Shown here piece after piece: positions 12,117-23,600 of a DNA stretch of 64,000 nucleotides. The DNA comes from Akebia trifoliata (taxonomy: Eukaryota; Streptophyta; Magnoliopsida; Ranunculales; Lardizabalaceae). The position numbers and the translations under genes are program-made. How positions within the stretch are numbered: position 1 is the first letter of the stretch; every line of letters begins with the position of its first letter. Location: the NCBI GenBank assembly GCA_017979445.1, contig CM030707.1:23566586-23630585 (forward strand), written 5' to 3'. The notes under the pieces were generated by a model. That model saw only the letters and a program-made list of their open reading frames with translations. It did no database searches and was not told the DNA's origin.

Positions 12117-12599
12117 GTTTAGGGTTTGGTGATCTTAGTTCTTTGAGCTTTATTGGGTGGGAATAGGATTAGAGGGTTTGCGGAATATTTGGTCCAATCG
12201 CCGCACGAACACATGGTGTTGACATGGATGGAGATGATTATTATGGTAGGACTTGAACTACAAAATCAGAACCATCTACATTTAGTCTAGACTCTAGACA
12301 CCACCGCGTAACTAATTCGAATTTCGAACCAAAGTCGCGACAAAAAGTGAGCAAAAACACCATTTTACTACCGTGGATGAGTGGTGGGTCCAACAATGAG
12401 TATCCTTTTCACACGTCATCAACAATTTTAGCCTTATTCCTTTAAGTGGGCCATAGTCCCACCCAAATCAGATAAAAGTCGAGAAAAGATGGTAGTGGGC
12501 ACAATCGATTTAGTGACACTGGAACGTATGTTAGTCTTAAGTCAGTGGACCTCAGATGCAGCATAACATTTCTTTCTATTTTGTTTTTTAGGGGTAAAA
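12117..12599. other. Intergenic, nothing recognised
   Basis: Spacer between two MITEs. No coding frame, RNA gene or repeat was recognised. Confidence 0.5.
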
Positions 12600-13130
12600 G
12601 AAGAGTGTGATTTAAAGTTTTAATCAAACCCCTATATTTTTATACTGATCACATGTCTCCCTTGACCTCTGTCGCTCCTAATATACTAATGAAATTGACC
12701 TAAATACCATTGTCTTCAAACTTCACTAAAAAAAAAAAAAAAACCTTCATTTTCCTTTCCAAAACCAATCAACCTCAACTTCTTGGATAAAATTTTGCCC
12801 TCTTCTCATCCGCAACCTTTAGATTTTATCAAACTGAATCTTATATGCATATAAGGATAATGAAAAAATATGTGATTTTATTCAATCGATTGAAGATGAG
12901 GTTAAATAGATTAAAAATAATTTACCAAGGTGATTGCATAACTTAAAGATGATTGGTTTTGCAAAGAAAAATCCAAAAAGTTAGGATAGAGGTTGAAGTT
13001 AAGGGTATCGAGATAATTTCCATTAGTCTATGTGAGAAGATTTAGGTCAAGGGCCAGCAAATCATAAGTTTGAAAATTTAGGATATTTCAAATGTTTACC
13101 AAAACTTGGAGGGAGGTGTCTACGTCACCC
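12600..13130. mobile_element. MITE, family A copy
   Basis: The left part carries CTCCCTTGACCTCTGTCGCT and then TAATGAAATTGACCTAAATA. The reverse complement of the right part carries the matching GGCCCTTGACCTAAATCTTC and TAATGGAAATTATCTCGATA. The arms are more worn than in the 8017 copy, and the ends are approximate. The right flank reads A(n)TTTGCGG, as it also does after the 8017 copy. Confidence 0.5.
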
Positions 13131-13469
13131 CCAAAAAAAAAATTTGCGGGACCCACCATCACTTCTTTGTGACTGTTGGTTGTACGAATTTTTGACTCAA
13201 TGTCTAAGTAGACCAACAACGTTAAAAAAAAAAGAAGCATCTGATTGATGATTCCTAGCCGTTGGATCTAATCATTTTGAGTCCCACATATTAACGTCTT
13301 TTTCAAACACACGCCGAAAAAACGGCGAACAGGTTTCTTTACTGCGAAACCGACGGGAAAGTGGGACCCACCAACAAAGAGAACAAGACTGTTTGTGCTG
13401 GCTTTGGACGGCAAACCACGATGACAAGTTGCCGTTAGGGAGAGAGAAATAATAAATTACATGTGGGGG

Positions 13470-14224
13470 GTGCTTTAGAAATAACCCCTCCTCATTTTAT
13501 AGAATATTCGAGATATGCTTCCCTTGAAATCAATATTCCTTGATAGACTACTGGAAATTACCTGAATGACCTCATATAAAATTTCTTACCAAAAAAAACT
13601 TTTTTTTTTTTTTTTTTCATTTTCAACTTTAAAATTCTATCTCTTTTAACCTTCAAAATTTAAGGTAAGATAGGATTTTCATAAAGTAAAGAGTGTTGAA
13701 AAACCTCTCTGCATAGGAACCACGAGATGGTTCTAAGGATGCATGCCTTTGATCAACAATAACCATACTTTGAGAATCCAAAGCTCCTCATTGTGGTCGA
13801 ATAGGGTTCTTCGTGAAACTCAAGTTTCTTTCAAAAACCAATATCATTGATATGCATCAAGAAAATCTATTGGTACGAAGAAATTAACAGGAGATGTAAT
13901 TAAAGAAAAAGAAATAATCTCAAGAAACCTCTTACCATAATAATAAAGTCCATGTTTGTGGTCATTGAGAAGGTAGACATACAAAGTGAAACTCATGTCC
14001 AAGAACATCCTAACTTCTAGCTATTCAAGAGATTAAAAGCTTGAATATTAATTGTGTTGGAAGGGAAAACTAGAGGTGGAGATGAGGGCATTTAAATTAT
14101 TTAACATTGGTATATAAGAGAAGACCGAAGTCAAAGGATATTTCATTTCATCAATTTTAAAACATAAGGATGAATCTCAAGTATTCACAAAAAAGTAGAG
14201 GGATTTGTGTAAATAATATCCTAA
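13470..14224. mobile_element. MITE, family A copy upstream of the patellin gene
   Basis: The left arm has GCTTCCCTTGAAATC and AAATTACCTGAATGACCTC. The right arm has the inverted series GATGAGGGCATTTAAATTAT, GAAGTCAAAGGATATTTCAT and AAAAAAGTAGAGGGATTTGT. The right end lies about 240 nt before the patellin start codon, so this element forms part of the gene's upstream region. It contains a poly-T run at about 13601-13618. Confidence 0.5.
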
Positions 14225-14302
14225 TCCTAATATGGAAAGAAGAAATGAACAAGCTGTACAACTGATTTTGACAGACTGTTTATCACTAAGTCCAGGTGTA
14301 CA

Positions 14303-14462
14303 AACACCTCACCTCACCTCACCTCCTCTTAAACCTCTCCCCCTCTTCTCTTCCCTCTCACTTCCATCTCTCACTCTTTCCATCTCTCCTTGTTCCATCT
14401 CGACCGTTTGATCAAACCCATTTCCATCTCTCTCTGTCTCTCTCTCTAAAGCCTCTCTTTCC
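14303..14462 (+). promoter_or_regulatory. Pyrimidine-rich 5' leader of the patellin gene
   Basis: An (ACCTC)n run at 14303-14327 is followed by an almost unbroken C/T-rich tract up to the ATG. CT-rich leaders are common just upstream of plant start codons and often lie in the 5' UTR. The start context is CCATGG. No convincing TATA box is visible close by. Confidence 0.5.
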
Positions 14463-17265
14463 ATGGCTGAAGAAACCCAAACTCCAACTGCACCAGAGGA
14501 GGTTGTGGTGGTCTCTGATGTTCCCACATCTGAGAAAACTATAACCAAAGAGAAAGAAGAACCACAACAACCATCATCACCACCTACAGAACCTGAGACA
14601 GACAAACCCAAAGAGACAGCAGCAACAAAGACCGAAGACGAAACGGCCATCTCTCAGTCTGTTTCCTTCAAAGAGGAGAGTAACAGAGTCTCTGATCTGG
14701 AAGACCCAGAAAAGAAAGCTCTTGATGAACTCAAACAACTTATCCAACAAGCCCTCAATAACCATGAATTTACAATTCTACCCCCACCACCATCTTCTCC
14801 TCCAAAAGAAGAGAAACCAGAGGTTCTGGAAAAAATCCATGAAGAGAAATCGGTTCCGGAAGAAACCCATGAAGAAAAATCGGTTCCTTGTGCTTCTGAA
14901 ACTGTTACAGAAGAACCCACTAAGCCAGAAGAAGAAAAACCAACACCATCAACACCTGCACCGCCGGTAAAGGCAGCAGAGCCAGTTGCTTTGGTTACTG
15001 AAGTTGTTGAAGCAGCTGTGGTGGTAGTCGAAGAAGATGGAACCAAGACCGTTGAAGCAATCGAAGAAACAATCGTGGCTGTCCAACCAGTTAAAGAAAC
15101 AGAGGAGACTCCTCTTCCTTGCCCTGGTATCGAAGAACAATCTCCACCAGAAGAGATCTTTATTTTTGGGATTCCACTTCTGGGTGACGATCGAAGCGAT
15201 GTGATTCTGTTAAAATTTCTGAGAGCCAGAGATTTCAAGGTGAAGGAAGCCTTCACAATGATCAAGAACACTGTCCGTTGGAGAAAAGAATTTGGAATCG
15301 ATGGTCTTCTTGAAGAAGATCTTGGTACAGATCTCGACAAAGTTGTCTTCATGCATGGATTCGACAAGGAAGGACACCCAGTCTGCTACAATGTTTTTGG
15401 AGAGTTTCAGAACAAAGAATTATACCAAAAGACCTTCTCTGATGAGGAGAAGAGTCAGAAGTTTCTTCGATGGAGGATTCAGTTTTTGGAGAAAAGTATC
15501 CGAAAACTCGATTTCAGTCCTGGTGGGATCTGCACTATTGTTCAAGTTAACGATCTCAAGAATTCTCCAGGACCCTTTAAGAGGGAGCTTCGGATCGCTA
15601 CCAATCAGGCTCTCTCTCTGCTCCAAGACAATTATCCCGAGTTCGTAGCCAAACAGGTTGGTGATCTTCTTTTTCATTTAATGATTAAACAATTTGCACA
15701 TTCTTTTGATTCATTTGAATCGAATTGGAGTTCTGTTTGTTTGATTTTTGCAGATTTTCATCAATGTTCCTTGGTGGTATCTTGCTTTTAATAGGATGAT
15801 TAGTCCCTTCTTGACTCAGAGGACCAAGAGCAAGTTTGTTTTTGCAGGACCATCGAAATCTGCTGAAACCCTTTTCAAGTTAGTGGTGGTTTCTTCAATT
15901 TGTCATTTTTATCTTCTGCTCTGTTTCATGTTAGGTTTGTTTTTTGTTTTTTGTTTTTTGTTTTTTCTTTTTATTTTTGGATTAAATTCTTTGTGATTTT
16001 GTAGATATGTGGCTCCTGAGCAAGTACCAGTTCAGTATGGGGGATTGAGCAAGGAGGGTGATCAGGAATTCGGCACCACCGATACAATTACAGAGCTCAT
16101 TATTAAGCCAGCAACAAAGCAAACTGTGGAATTACCAGTTTCTGAGGTTTGTTCTCTTTTTTAACCCCTAATTGATTGATGTATTGAGCACCATGGGTTC
16201 AACTTATTTACACTAAGTATGCGATTTTCTACTTGAGATAATGATGGGAAATCAGAAATTTAGTGATGAAAATATAAATCATTTAAAATTATAAATGGTG
16301 AATTAATGGTTCAACTTATGAACAACAATTATTTGAATAAATGGTTCCTCTTGCAGTGGGTTTATTTCACGATTTCAATATTTTCTTGGAATAATTTGAA
16401 AATATTGGTATTTGTAGACATGCTTTTTTGATTGGGATGTCATGGCCATTGTTTAAAGTATCTCATCGATTGAATGTTTTGGTTAATGAAAATATCAATA
16501 CAATGTTGGCCGATACATTCTTGAAACATTCAATGTTTTGGGGTCAATGTTTCATATCGGTCTTGTAAACCATGGGTCATGGCATCTGGTTTTCACTTCC
16601 AGTCAAGCCAATTGTGCCAATTATGTGAATAAATATTTCCTTTTGTACCTGGTCAATTTGTACAATTGCAATCTTCTCTAAAGGATTTATATGGTATTGG
16701 TGTTGCCCTTCATGCCCTGTATGTTTAATTTCAATTAGATACAATCACCAATTGTTTTGATTATTTCGATAAAATGCTTCCTCTTGTACACAGTTGATTT
16801 CATAGTTTCAATAATTTCTAATGGAATAACTAGGTGGTATTGGTATCAACCATTGTGCCATCTTGCTCAACCAAGTGTGCCCTCACTAATTGTGTGAATA
16901 AATAATTCCTCTTTTACTAAGTTAATTGATAATGGTTGTTTCAAAATTTTAATATCTTCTGATGGAATGATTAATTGGGGTAATGTTGGTGTTTTTATCT
17001 GCAGACATGCCTTCTTGTATGGGAGGTCCGAGTTGTCGGATGGGAAGTAAACTACTGTGCTGAGTTTGTGCCAAGTGCCGAAGATGGGTACACTGTGATT
17101 GTACAGAAGGCAAGGAAGATAACTCCAAGCAGCGACGAGCCCGTGATTTGCAACAGCTTTAAGATCGGTGAACCAGGCAAGGTGGTCCTCACCATTGACA
17201 ACACCAACTCTAAGAAGAAGAAGATCCTCTTGTACCGATCGAAGACCAAACCCTCCTCTGACTAA
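14463..17265 (+). CDS. PATL: Patellin (Sec14-GOLD phosphoinositide-binding protein)
   Basis: Exons 14463-15656, 15754-15878, 16005-16146, 17005-17265; all introns GT..AG with matching phase; 1,722 nt, 573 aa. Residues 1 to about 230 are an acidic, Pro/Glu/Thr-rich tail typical of plant patellins. Residues 241-285 are the CRAL-TRIO N domain (LLKFLRARDFKVKEA). About 295-460 is the Sec14 lipid-binding fold (ICTIVQVNDLKN, LLQDNYPEF, FINVPWWYLAFNR). From about 470 to the end is a GOLD domain (LVWEVRVVGWEVNYCAEFVP, then KVVLTIDN and a basic end). Patellins are peripheral membrane proteins that bind phosphoinositides and act in cell-plate formation and vesicle traffic. Length and domain order are complete, and no defect is seen. 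It resembles the PATL3/PATL5 side of the family, but I do not assign a number. Confidence 0.95.
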
Positions 17266-18224
17266 ATGAATGAATTTCTCTCTTCAATAGTTCTCCATCA
17301 TAAAAGAAGAAAAGAAAAAAGAGGATTGGAATTTGGGTTGGGTTCTTTTATTTTGTTTTAAACTATTAATTTTATTTTTGAGAATCCATGGGATTTATTT
17401 ATTTTTCTGTTTTTTTTCTTGAAAGAAAGTGAGTTTGGGTTTCAGATTTTTGTGAAATTTTACTTAAAGAAGTTCCAACTAATATTATATATGTTATATA
17501 TTATATGGTTGTGGCTGTAAAATTTCTATGTACAATTATGGTTATCTTTTGAATACCTATGTCATGGTTGGATCTATTATGTTGTTCTTCTCTTTTGAAT
17601 GTGAGTGAAAGTGAAAGTGGACATTATTGCAGGTGTGCGTGGGAGGAGACACAATGTGGGCACATAACCATGTGCATGGTTATTGTGTCACATTTTCATG
17701 CCCAAATTGGGCCCACACATCTCCCACACCTACCTATCTTCTGGTCCCCCTTGGGTTTAAAATGTATCTATCTATTCAGATTCGATAGTACCCCATTGTA
17801 ACAGTGGGTCTCATAATACTATAATGTGAAACAACATTTGAATATAAATTTGAATTTTGAACTTTAAAATTAAAAAAAAAAAAAAAAAATCAAAAGCATT
17901 TTTCTATCCAAAAAAAAAAAAAATTCCTGCTGAGAAAAGCATGGTGACAACTGAGTTCGGATTTGGCAATTATTCAGCAGTGATTGTGACTATACATACA
18001 AAGAAAGATGAGTATTTATTTCTTTCTTAGGGACTAGTAGGCAGTGGTACATGTTTTCTATGGGTCCATCTCGATACTGGTTTCCCAGGGTTCAATATAG
18101 ATGTCCTTGGATCTTTACTTGGGAATCTCTAGGGTTTTTTTTCCTTCCATCTCAGCCGCTTGTTTGGAGAGCCTCAAATTTTTTTTGGAATTCATAATAA
18201 TCGTTTTTTCAACATAAGGATGTG
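17266..18224. other. Patellin 3' region and spacer
   Basis: T-rich sequence immediately after the stop codon is likely 3' UTR. Further on lie a fold-back at 17631-17731 and two poly-A runs near 17870-17890 and 17910-17923. No gene seen. Confidence 0.5.
17631..17731. repeat. 101-bp nested fold-back
   Basis: The outer arms AGGTGTG..GTGGGAG and CTCCCACACCT are inverted. Inside, GACACAAT pairs with ATTGTGTC, and ATAACCAT (17664) pairs with ATGGTTAT (17676) around GTGC. Almost the whole segment can fold on itself. No target duplication was identified. Confidence 0.6.
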
Positions 18225-18990
18225 CTTGTAGCCCTTGAGTATGTCAATATTTTTCCAAACACCCGTTTTTTTTTTTGGTCTTACATGCTAGTGTACCATT
18301 CATACATGTCTCTTGACCTGGGTCATCTCTCAAGGACTAGTGAAAAAGACCTATATACCATCATCTCTCCAACTTATTTTTCAAAAATCCTTCACTGTTC
18401 TACCAAAAATTCACACATTTTAAGGCTTGTCAACGTCTAGGTTAAATAACTTTTAGGGTATTTTAGTAAGACCTCTCCCCCTCTCACACCGTGAAATGCA
18501 AGATTAGGTTTGCCCCCCTAGATTTTCATTGACCTATTATGTTTGTTAACAACGTTTATTTTGATAACATCATATTTTTTTTAATATTGAAAACATCTTT
18601 GTAGTTGTGATTTTATGAAAATCACATTTATTACACCGTCCCTTTTTAAAAAAATGAAATTATCTTTGCTGTTAGATTGAACTTTTATAAATCATTAAAT
18701 TGAACCAAAAATCCTAAGTTCATCTACTTTAAGAATATGAAGATGAACTAGGGTTTCCTATCATTTGATCATGTTTAATTTAATGATTCAATGAAATTTG
18801 ATATTAAAAAAAAGATTTTCCATCTTTGTTTGGAAGTTTTACCATTAAAGAATAATGTTTTCATTTGATCTTCTTTAAGACACAGCTTTTGATACAATGG
18901 GTGAAGGTGAGAATGCTTAGATGAGTTATTTCGATTTTTTTAAGCCTATGACCTTCATTTGGTTTGAAAACATGGAGGGCACGTCTAAAT
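18225..18990. mobile_element. Degenerate family A MITE
   Basis: The left part has ATGTCTCTTGACCTGGGTCA and AAAAAGACCTATATACCATC. The right part has the inverted equivalents ending near CACCCAAAATAAAA. The resemblance is weak but collinear with the copies at 8017 and 12600. The ends are approximate. Confidence 0.35.
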
Positions 18991-19000
18991 CACCCAAAAT

Positions 19001-19004
<4 letters not shown>

Positions 19005-19031
<27 letters not shown>

Positions 19032-19032
19032 T
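19005..19032. repeat. (TC)n microsatellite
   Basis: Unbroken TC dinucleotide run of about 27 nt, immediately right of a degenerate family A MITE. Confidence 0.9.
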
Positions 19033-19204
19033 ATACAGTCTGTAAAGAGATGAGGAGATGGATAGATTGGTGGTGACTAACTGTACTGATTAGTGGGTGT
19101 TTATAAGAGAGAGAGAGTGGGCAAAGCAGGTTAGGACTGTTTGAGTGAGACAAAAGAAAAGTGAAACAACTATTCTCTCCTTACTCACCAAGTTTGGCAA
19201 CCTC

Positions 19205-19646
19205 GACTCTTTTGTTCATTTTTTTTGGACTTTAAAGTAAACAAACAAAAAGATAGTGCCCTTAGTTTTCTTCATTTTTGCACTTTAGACTTAGCAAATG
19301 CTTGGATTGAATTCAAATCTTCTGTTTTGTCTTTACAAGCAAACAAGAAAAAGTAACCAGTGCTTGAGTATCTTTGCTTCATAAGATTTAAAAAAAAAAT
19401 AAAAGGATAAGGCTTAAAAATAAATACATTTATCTTAAAGGATGTATTCTATGATTATCTTCAAAACCCTGCCTTTTTAGAAAGAGAAAAGGTTTTAAGG
19501 GTATTTAAGTCATTTTACCTCTTTTAGAGAAGACAGAGTTCAAGGGGTATGTAATCAGCTTCAAAGCACAAGGGTATCTCAAACTTTCACCCAAAAAATA
19601 TAATTGTGCTTAGCAGTTGCCATCCCTAATCCACTCTATCTCAACC

Positions 19647-19690
<44 letters not shown>

Positions 19691-20135
19691 CACCAACTAT
19701 CCATCCATTTCCCTATCTCCATACAAACACCATAGCCATCACCTACCTATCCATCTCCCTCTCTCTTCGAGAGACAGAGGGAGAGAGAAGAGAAAACTAT
19801 TCACACCAACTTTAGCTCCCCTCACTTTTTCTTTTTTTTTTGGAAAATGTTGAACGGGACTTCCTTTGACACTGCAAGATCAGCAGTGTCCAAAGAAGTC
19901 AGTTTAGAAAGATTCTTTTTCTTTTTCATTCCTTTTGACTTCAAAGTAAATAAGAAATAAAGAAGTGCCCATAGTTTTCTTCAATTTGCACTTTGCAAAT
20001 GCTTAGAGTGCTTTCAAATCTTCTTCCTTACTCTGTTTTGTCTTTACAAGCAAACAACAAAAAGTAACCAATGTTTGCTACTCTTTGATTCACATCATAA
20101 GATAGAAAAAGAAAAGGATAAGGCATAATAAAGAA
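19205..20135. repeat. Diverged direct repeat pair (about 220 bp each)
   Basis: Copy 1 (about 19205-19420) and copy 2 (about 19900-20135) share in order AGTGCCC(T/A)TAGTTTTCTTC, TTTGCACTTT, GCAAATGCTT, TCAAATCTTCT, TTTTGTCTTTACAAGCAAAC, AAAAAGTAACCA and AAAAGGATAAGGC. Between them lie a fragment of the family A MITE (about 19490-19600) and a (CA)n run. This could be a tandem duplication or two long terminal repeats of a small lost element. Confidence 0.6.
19649..19688. repeat. (CA)20 microsatellite
   Basis: Forty uninterrupted bases of CA repeat, followed by C/T-rich and GA-rich simple sequence to about 19795. Confidence 0.95.
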
Positions 20136-20251
20136 AAAGACTAACGATAAAATGACTCGAAAAAACATACCCAATCTGTACGCATGGCAAGTGTCAACCT
20201 ATTAGAGAATAAGATGTACTGTATTAAAATGCATAAGATACATTGTATCAT

Positions 20252-20514
20252 TGTTAGTGTATCTTACACAAATGAAAGGTTGTGATGAAGGATATTCTAG
20301 AATATATATTGATATTTAGAATATATCAATTAGGATATTCTAGAATATTTATATTAGGTAATTTTCATATATCTTGATTGATGTAATGCCTATAAATACC
20401 CTATTGGGACTTTTGTAATATTCATCCAAGAATTATCAATAAAATTCAGTATTTCTACACAACCCGTACAGACCAAGTACATTTTTTTCGAGTCAGATTA
20501 TCACGACTCTAACA
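20252..20514 (+). mobile_element. Probable solo LTR (copia-like), 263 bp
   Basis: Begins TGTTAG and ends CTAACA, the 6-bp inverted ends of many plant copia LTRs. It contains a TATAAATA at 20391-20398 and an AATAAA-type signal near 20439, in promoter-then-polyA order. No internal domain follows on either side. The flanking 5-mers (ATCAT and AAAAT) do not match, so the right boundary or the insertion history is uncertain. Confidence 0.5.
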
Positions 20515-20642
20515 AAAATACATGCTTCTTAGAGAACACATATTATGATCATGATCAAAATCCCACAAACTAACTTGTTTACCTTAAAGGCCAACATCAC
20601 CTCCAAAATACATAAATATGAGAGTTACAGATTACAAAGCAT

Positions 20643-23600
20643 TCAGTTATTGTTTACAAGCAAGCCTTCATGCAGCCAATTTCTCATGATCACAAATGCC
20701 TCTTCTGCATCTCTATCTTCTTCATAAGATTCTGGACGGTGGGCAAACCTGTGACCTCGACCCTTGAACACCACAACCTTAGAAGCACTACCAATGCTCT
20801 TCTCGATATCCTGTAACGTGCTGACCGGACAAAGTGGGTCACTGTCACCAGATATAAATAAGACGGGAACCTTAACGTTCGCAGCTAGAGATGGGTTCAT
20901 CCGTGTTCCATAAAAGCAGACACCAACACTGAAATAGGTTCCCTGGTCTTGGGCTAGTGTCTCTAATAGTCTGCCACCTCCGAAGCAGAACCCCATGATT
21001 CCAAGCTTTTTTGACATTCCTGCAGCTATGAATTCATCAACCATCCATTTGGCTGATGTGTTTATGTCCTTTGCAACCCTCTCTGTGGGGTGTCCAGCTC
21101 TCCAATCTTCATGCTCGGACTTGGATCGGTTCTCTGTCCATGGATTCCCACGAAACAAGTCTGGGACAAGAACACTGCAATTAACAGTTAATCAACACAA
21201 AGCACTGCAAAAATTATCAAGTAATGGTGCATCAAGAAGGAAAGAGCAAAGCATCAATTTTATATATCTGCATGTGTACGTAAAGAGAAAAAGTTAAATA
21301 GCTCCTCTCATTAAGACATGACCTTGTGGTCTATAGTAACCATGGTACAATTTTTAAAATTTTATTTTTTAAATTATACAAAGAGAGAAGGAAAAGAAGA
21401 CCCTCCTGTTCGAGCAACAAAATCAAGAAAAAAGAAAAATACAAGCCAAAAAAATGAAATAACTCGAAACGGAAAGTATGTGCTTGAAACATACCTTGAA
21501 GCAGGAAAGTATATGAGAAGTATACTTGTAATCAGTGGGGTTGGATTCCATCAAAGGCTATTGACAATTAAAGTGAAATGCCACAAACACCGATAAAAAA
21601 TAAAGAAATACAAGATGGAGAGAAAAATCTCCATCTAAAAAGGGAATACAAGTCTTAATCTCGCAATCACGCTTCATGCTACAGTTGTGAAGTTTTATAC
21701 AGAAAAGCTTGTCATTAAAAATTTATTAGTATTTCGAGGTAACTCAAGTATCTTTAAAATTATAATGAGAGAAGGCCGAGTAGAAGTGGTTCAACACCAA
21801 AATTTGAGTGGCCAATAAATGCCCCCACTTTTATATTTAAATTTAACATAATCAGTGTCTTTTGGTAAAAAACCAAGAAAACTGGAATGTATAATGTTGC
21901 TTAAATTTCAAAACTACAAAAATATCCTTTTCTATGTAATTTTCAAGGACCCTTTAATCAATATTTTAAATTACAAACAAGCCCTTTTAATACATGTGTG
22001 TTTGCACATACTACGTTCTAGTGATACATAAAGTCAAAAGATTTTACAACTTACCAAATCTTTTATATTAATAACCTTCTTATTTGTTTGCATCATATAT
22101 TGAACCTAACCTGTATCATTAATAATTTTCCTTTTTTTTCTTATCACAACACATAGCCTTAGAAGACTGAGGTAACATACATTCAACCAAACATTACACC
22201 ACCCCTGGATGATGGAAAATACATAGTGCCTTATTAGTAAAATTTTACTACTTATCAAATCCACATCTATTAATAACTTTCTTTATCTGTTTGCAAACAT
22301 ATATTTAATTACAGTACCATACATGTATCATTAGTTAGTTAGTTTCATCTTTTCACTTATTTCCGAAGTAAGAAATTCAATATACGATAAAAATTAGACA
22401 CATGATTAATTCAAGTGTGATTCAAAATATACATATGACCGATCATTTAAAAACTCAGCCAAAAAGGCAAAGAATGGCAAATACATAGCCAAACTTTGAA
22501 CCACATTGGTAGATGGACAACACATAGCCATTCCCTTATTCTGTTTTGCATACCATATAAAGAACAATGTCGTTCATCATTTCATATTGATACAGTGTAG
22601 TTTAAATTTGGCTTCTCAAGAGTAGGGGTTTTACATAGGTCTTCTAAGCCACATGTAAATTCATCATTTGCATCAGCAGAAATTTCTTTACTTTGACCAT
22701 TGCCTTTGTTTTAGAGAAATTTGTTTTGATTGCGAGAATTTAAGATAATTTCTCATCATTAACATAATTTAGCTTTCAAGTTCAAATTTTTTTACATTAG
22801 CTTTGGATGCCACATCCACTATATTTCAAGTTCAAATATTTCTTTAATTTGGCACTAATCTTGCTTTGTTGAAGAAACGAAAATGTTTCTATTATCTAAT
22901 TTTGATACAAAAGATCTAGGGAAGGATGATGTGATGCTACAAATTAAGATCTTAAGGACAATACATTGATTTTGATCATAAATCAGCCCCTACTCCTAGG
23001 ATCCTAGCATCAAGTTAATGACAAACACTAGATGTTCTAATGTTCAACTAGAATTCGTCAATGTTAATGGAAATCTTATGTATGTTATGCACTGTACAAA
23101 ACCCGATATAACACACATTGTAGGTATGGTGTGCCGTTTACTAGCAATCCAAATACCGAGAATTGGAATGTTGTATCTTAAGGTACTCGAAAGGGACCTT
23201 AGACTATGAACTGCATTATCAAGGATATTATAACGTATTAGAAGGATATAGTGACGCAAGTCGGAATAATGTAGAGTCTAATTCGAAGTTTACTATTGAC
23301 TAGATCTTTACACTAGGCAGTGTTGCTATATCTAAGGCATCCAAGAAGCAAACTTGTATATCAGATTCTACTCTGATAGCATTAGCAGATTCATGTATTA
23401 AAAAAAAAAAAAAACAAACCAGCTTAGGAATCTATTAATAGATGTACCATTATGAGAAAATCCTACTCCAACTATAATGATCAATTGTGATAGCCAAATA
23501 GTATTATACAGAAAAATTCTAGAAAAGTTTGTCAAGTCTCTTAATGAAAACTTGGCAGGAATTTATATTAACTGATAAAGTGAATAGACATAAATGCGCT

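Noticed and set aside
14105..14125. TATATAAG-like motif as the patellin TATA box
   Set aside because: It lies within a family A MITE about 350 nt before the ATG, and nothing ties it to a start site.
14309..15367. Long open frames antisense to the patellin first exon
   Set aside because: They are shadows of a Glu/Pro/Lys-rich exon read on the other strand. No splice structure or family resemblance.
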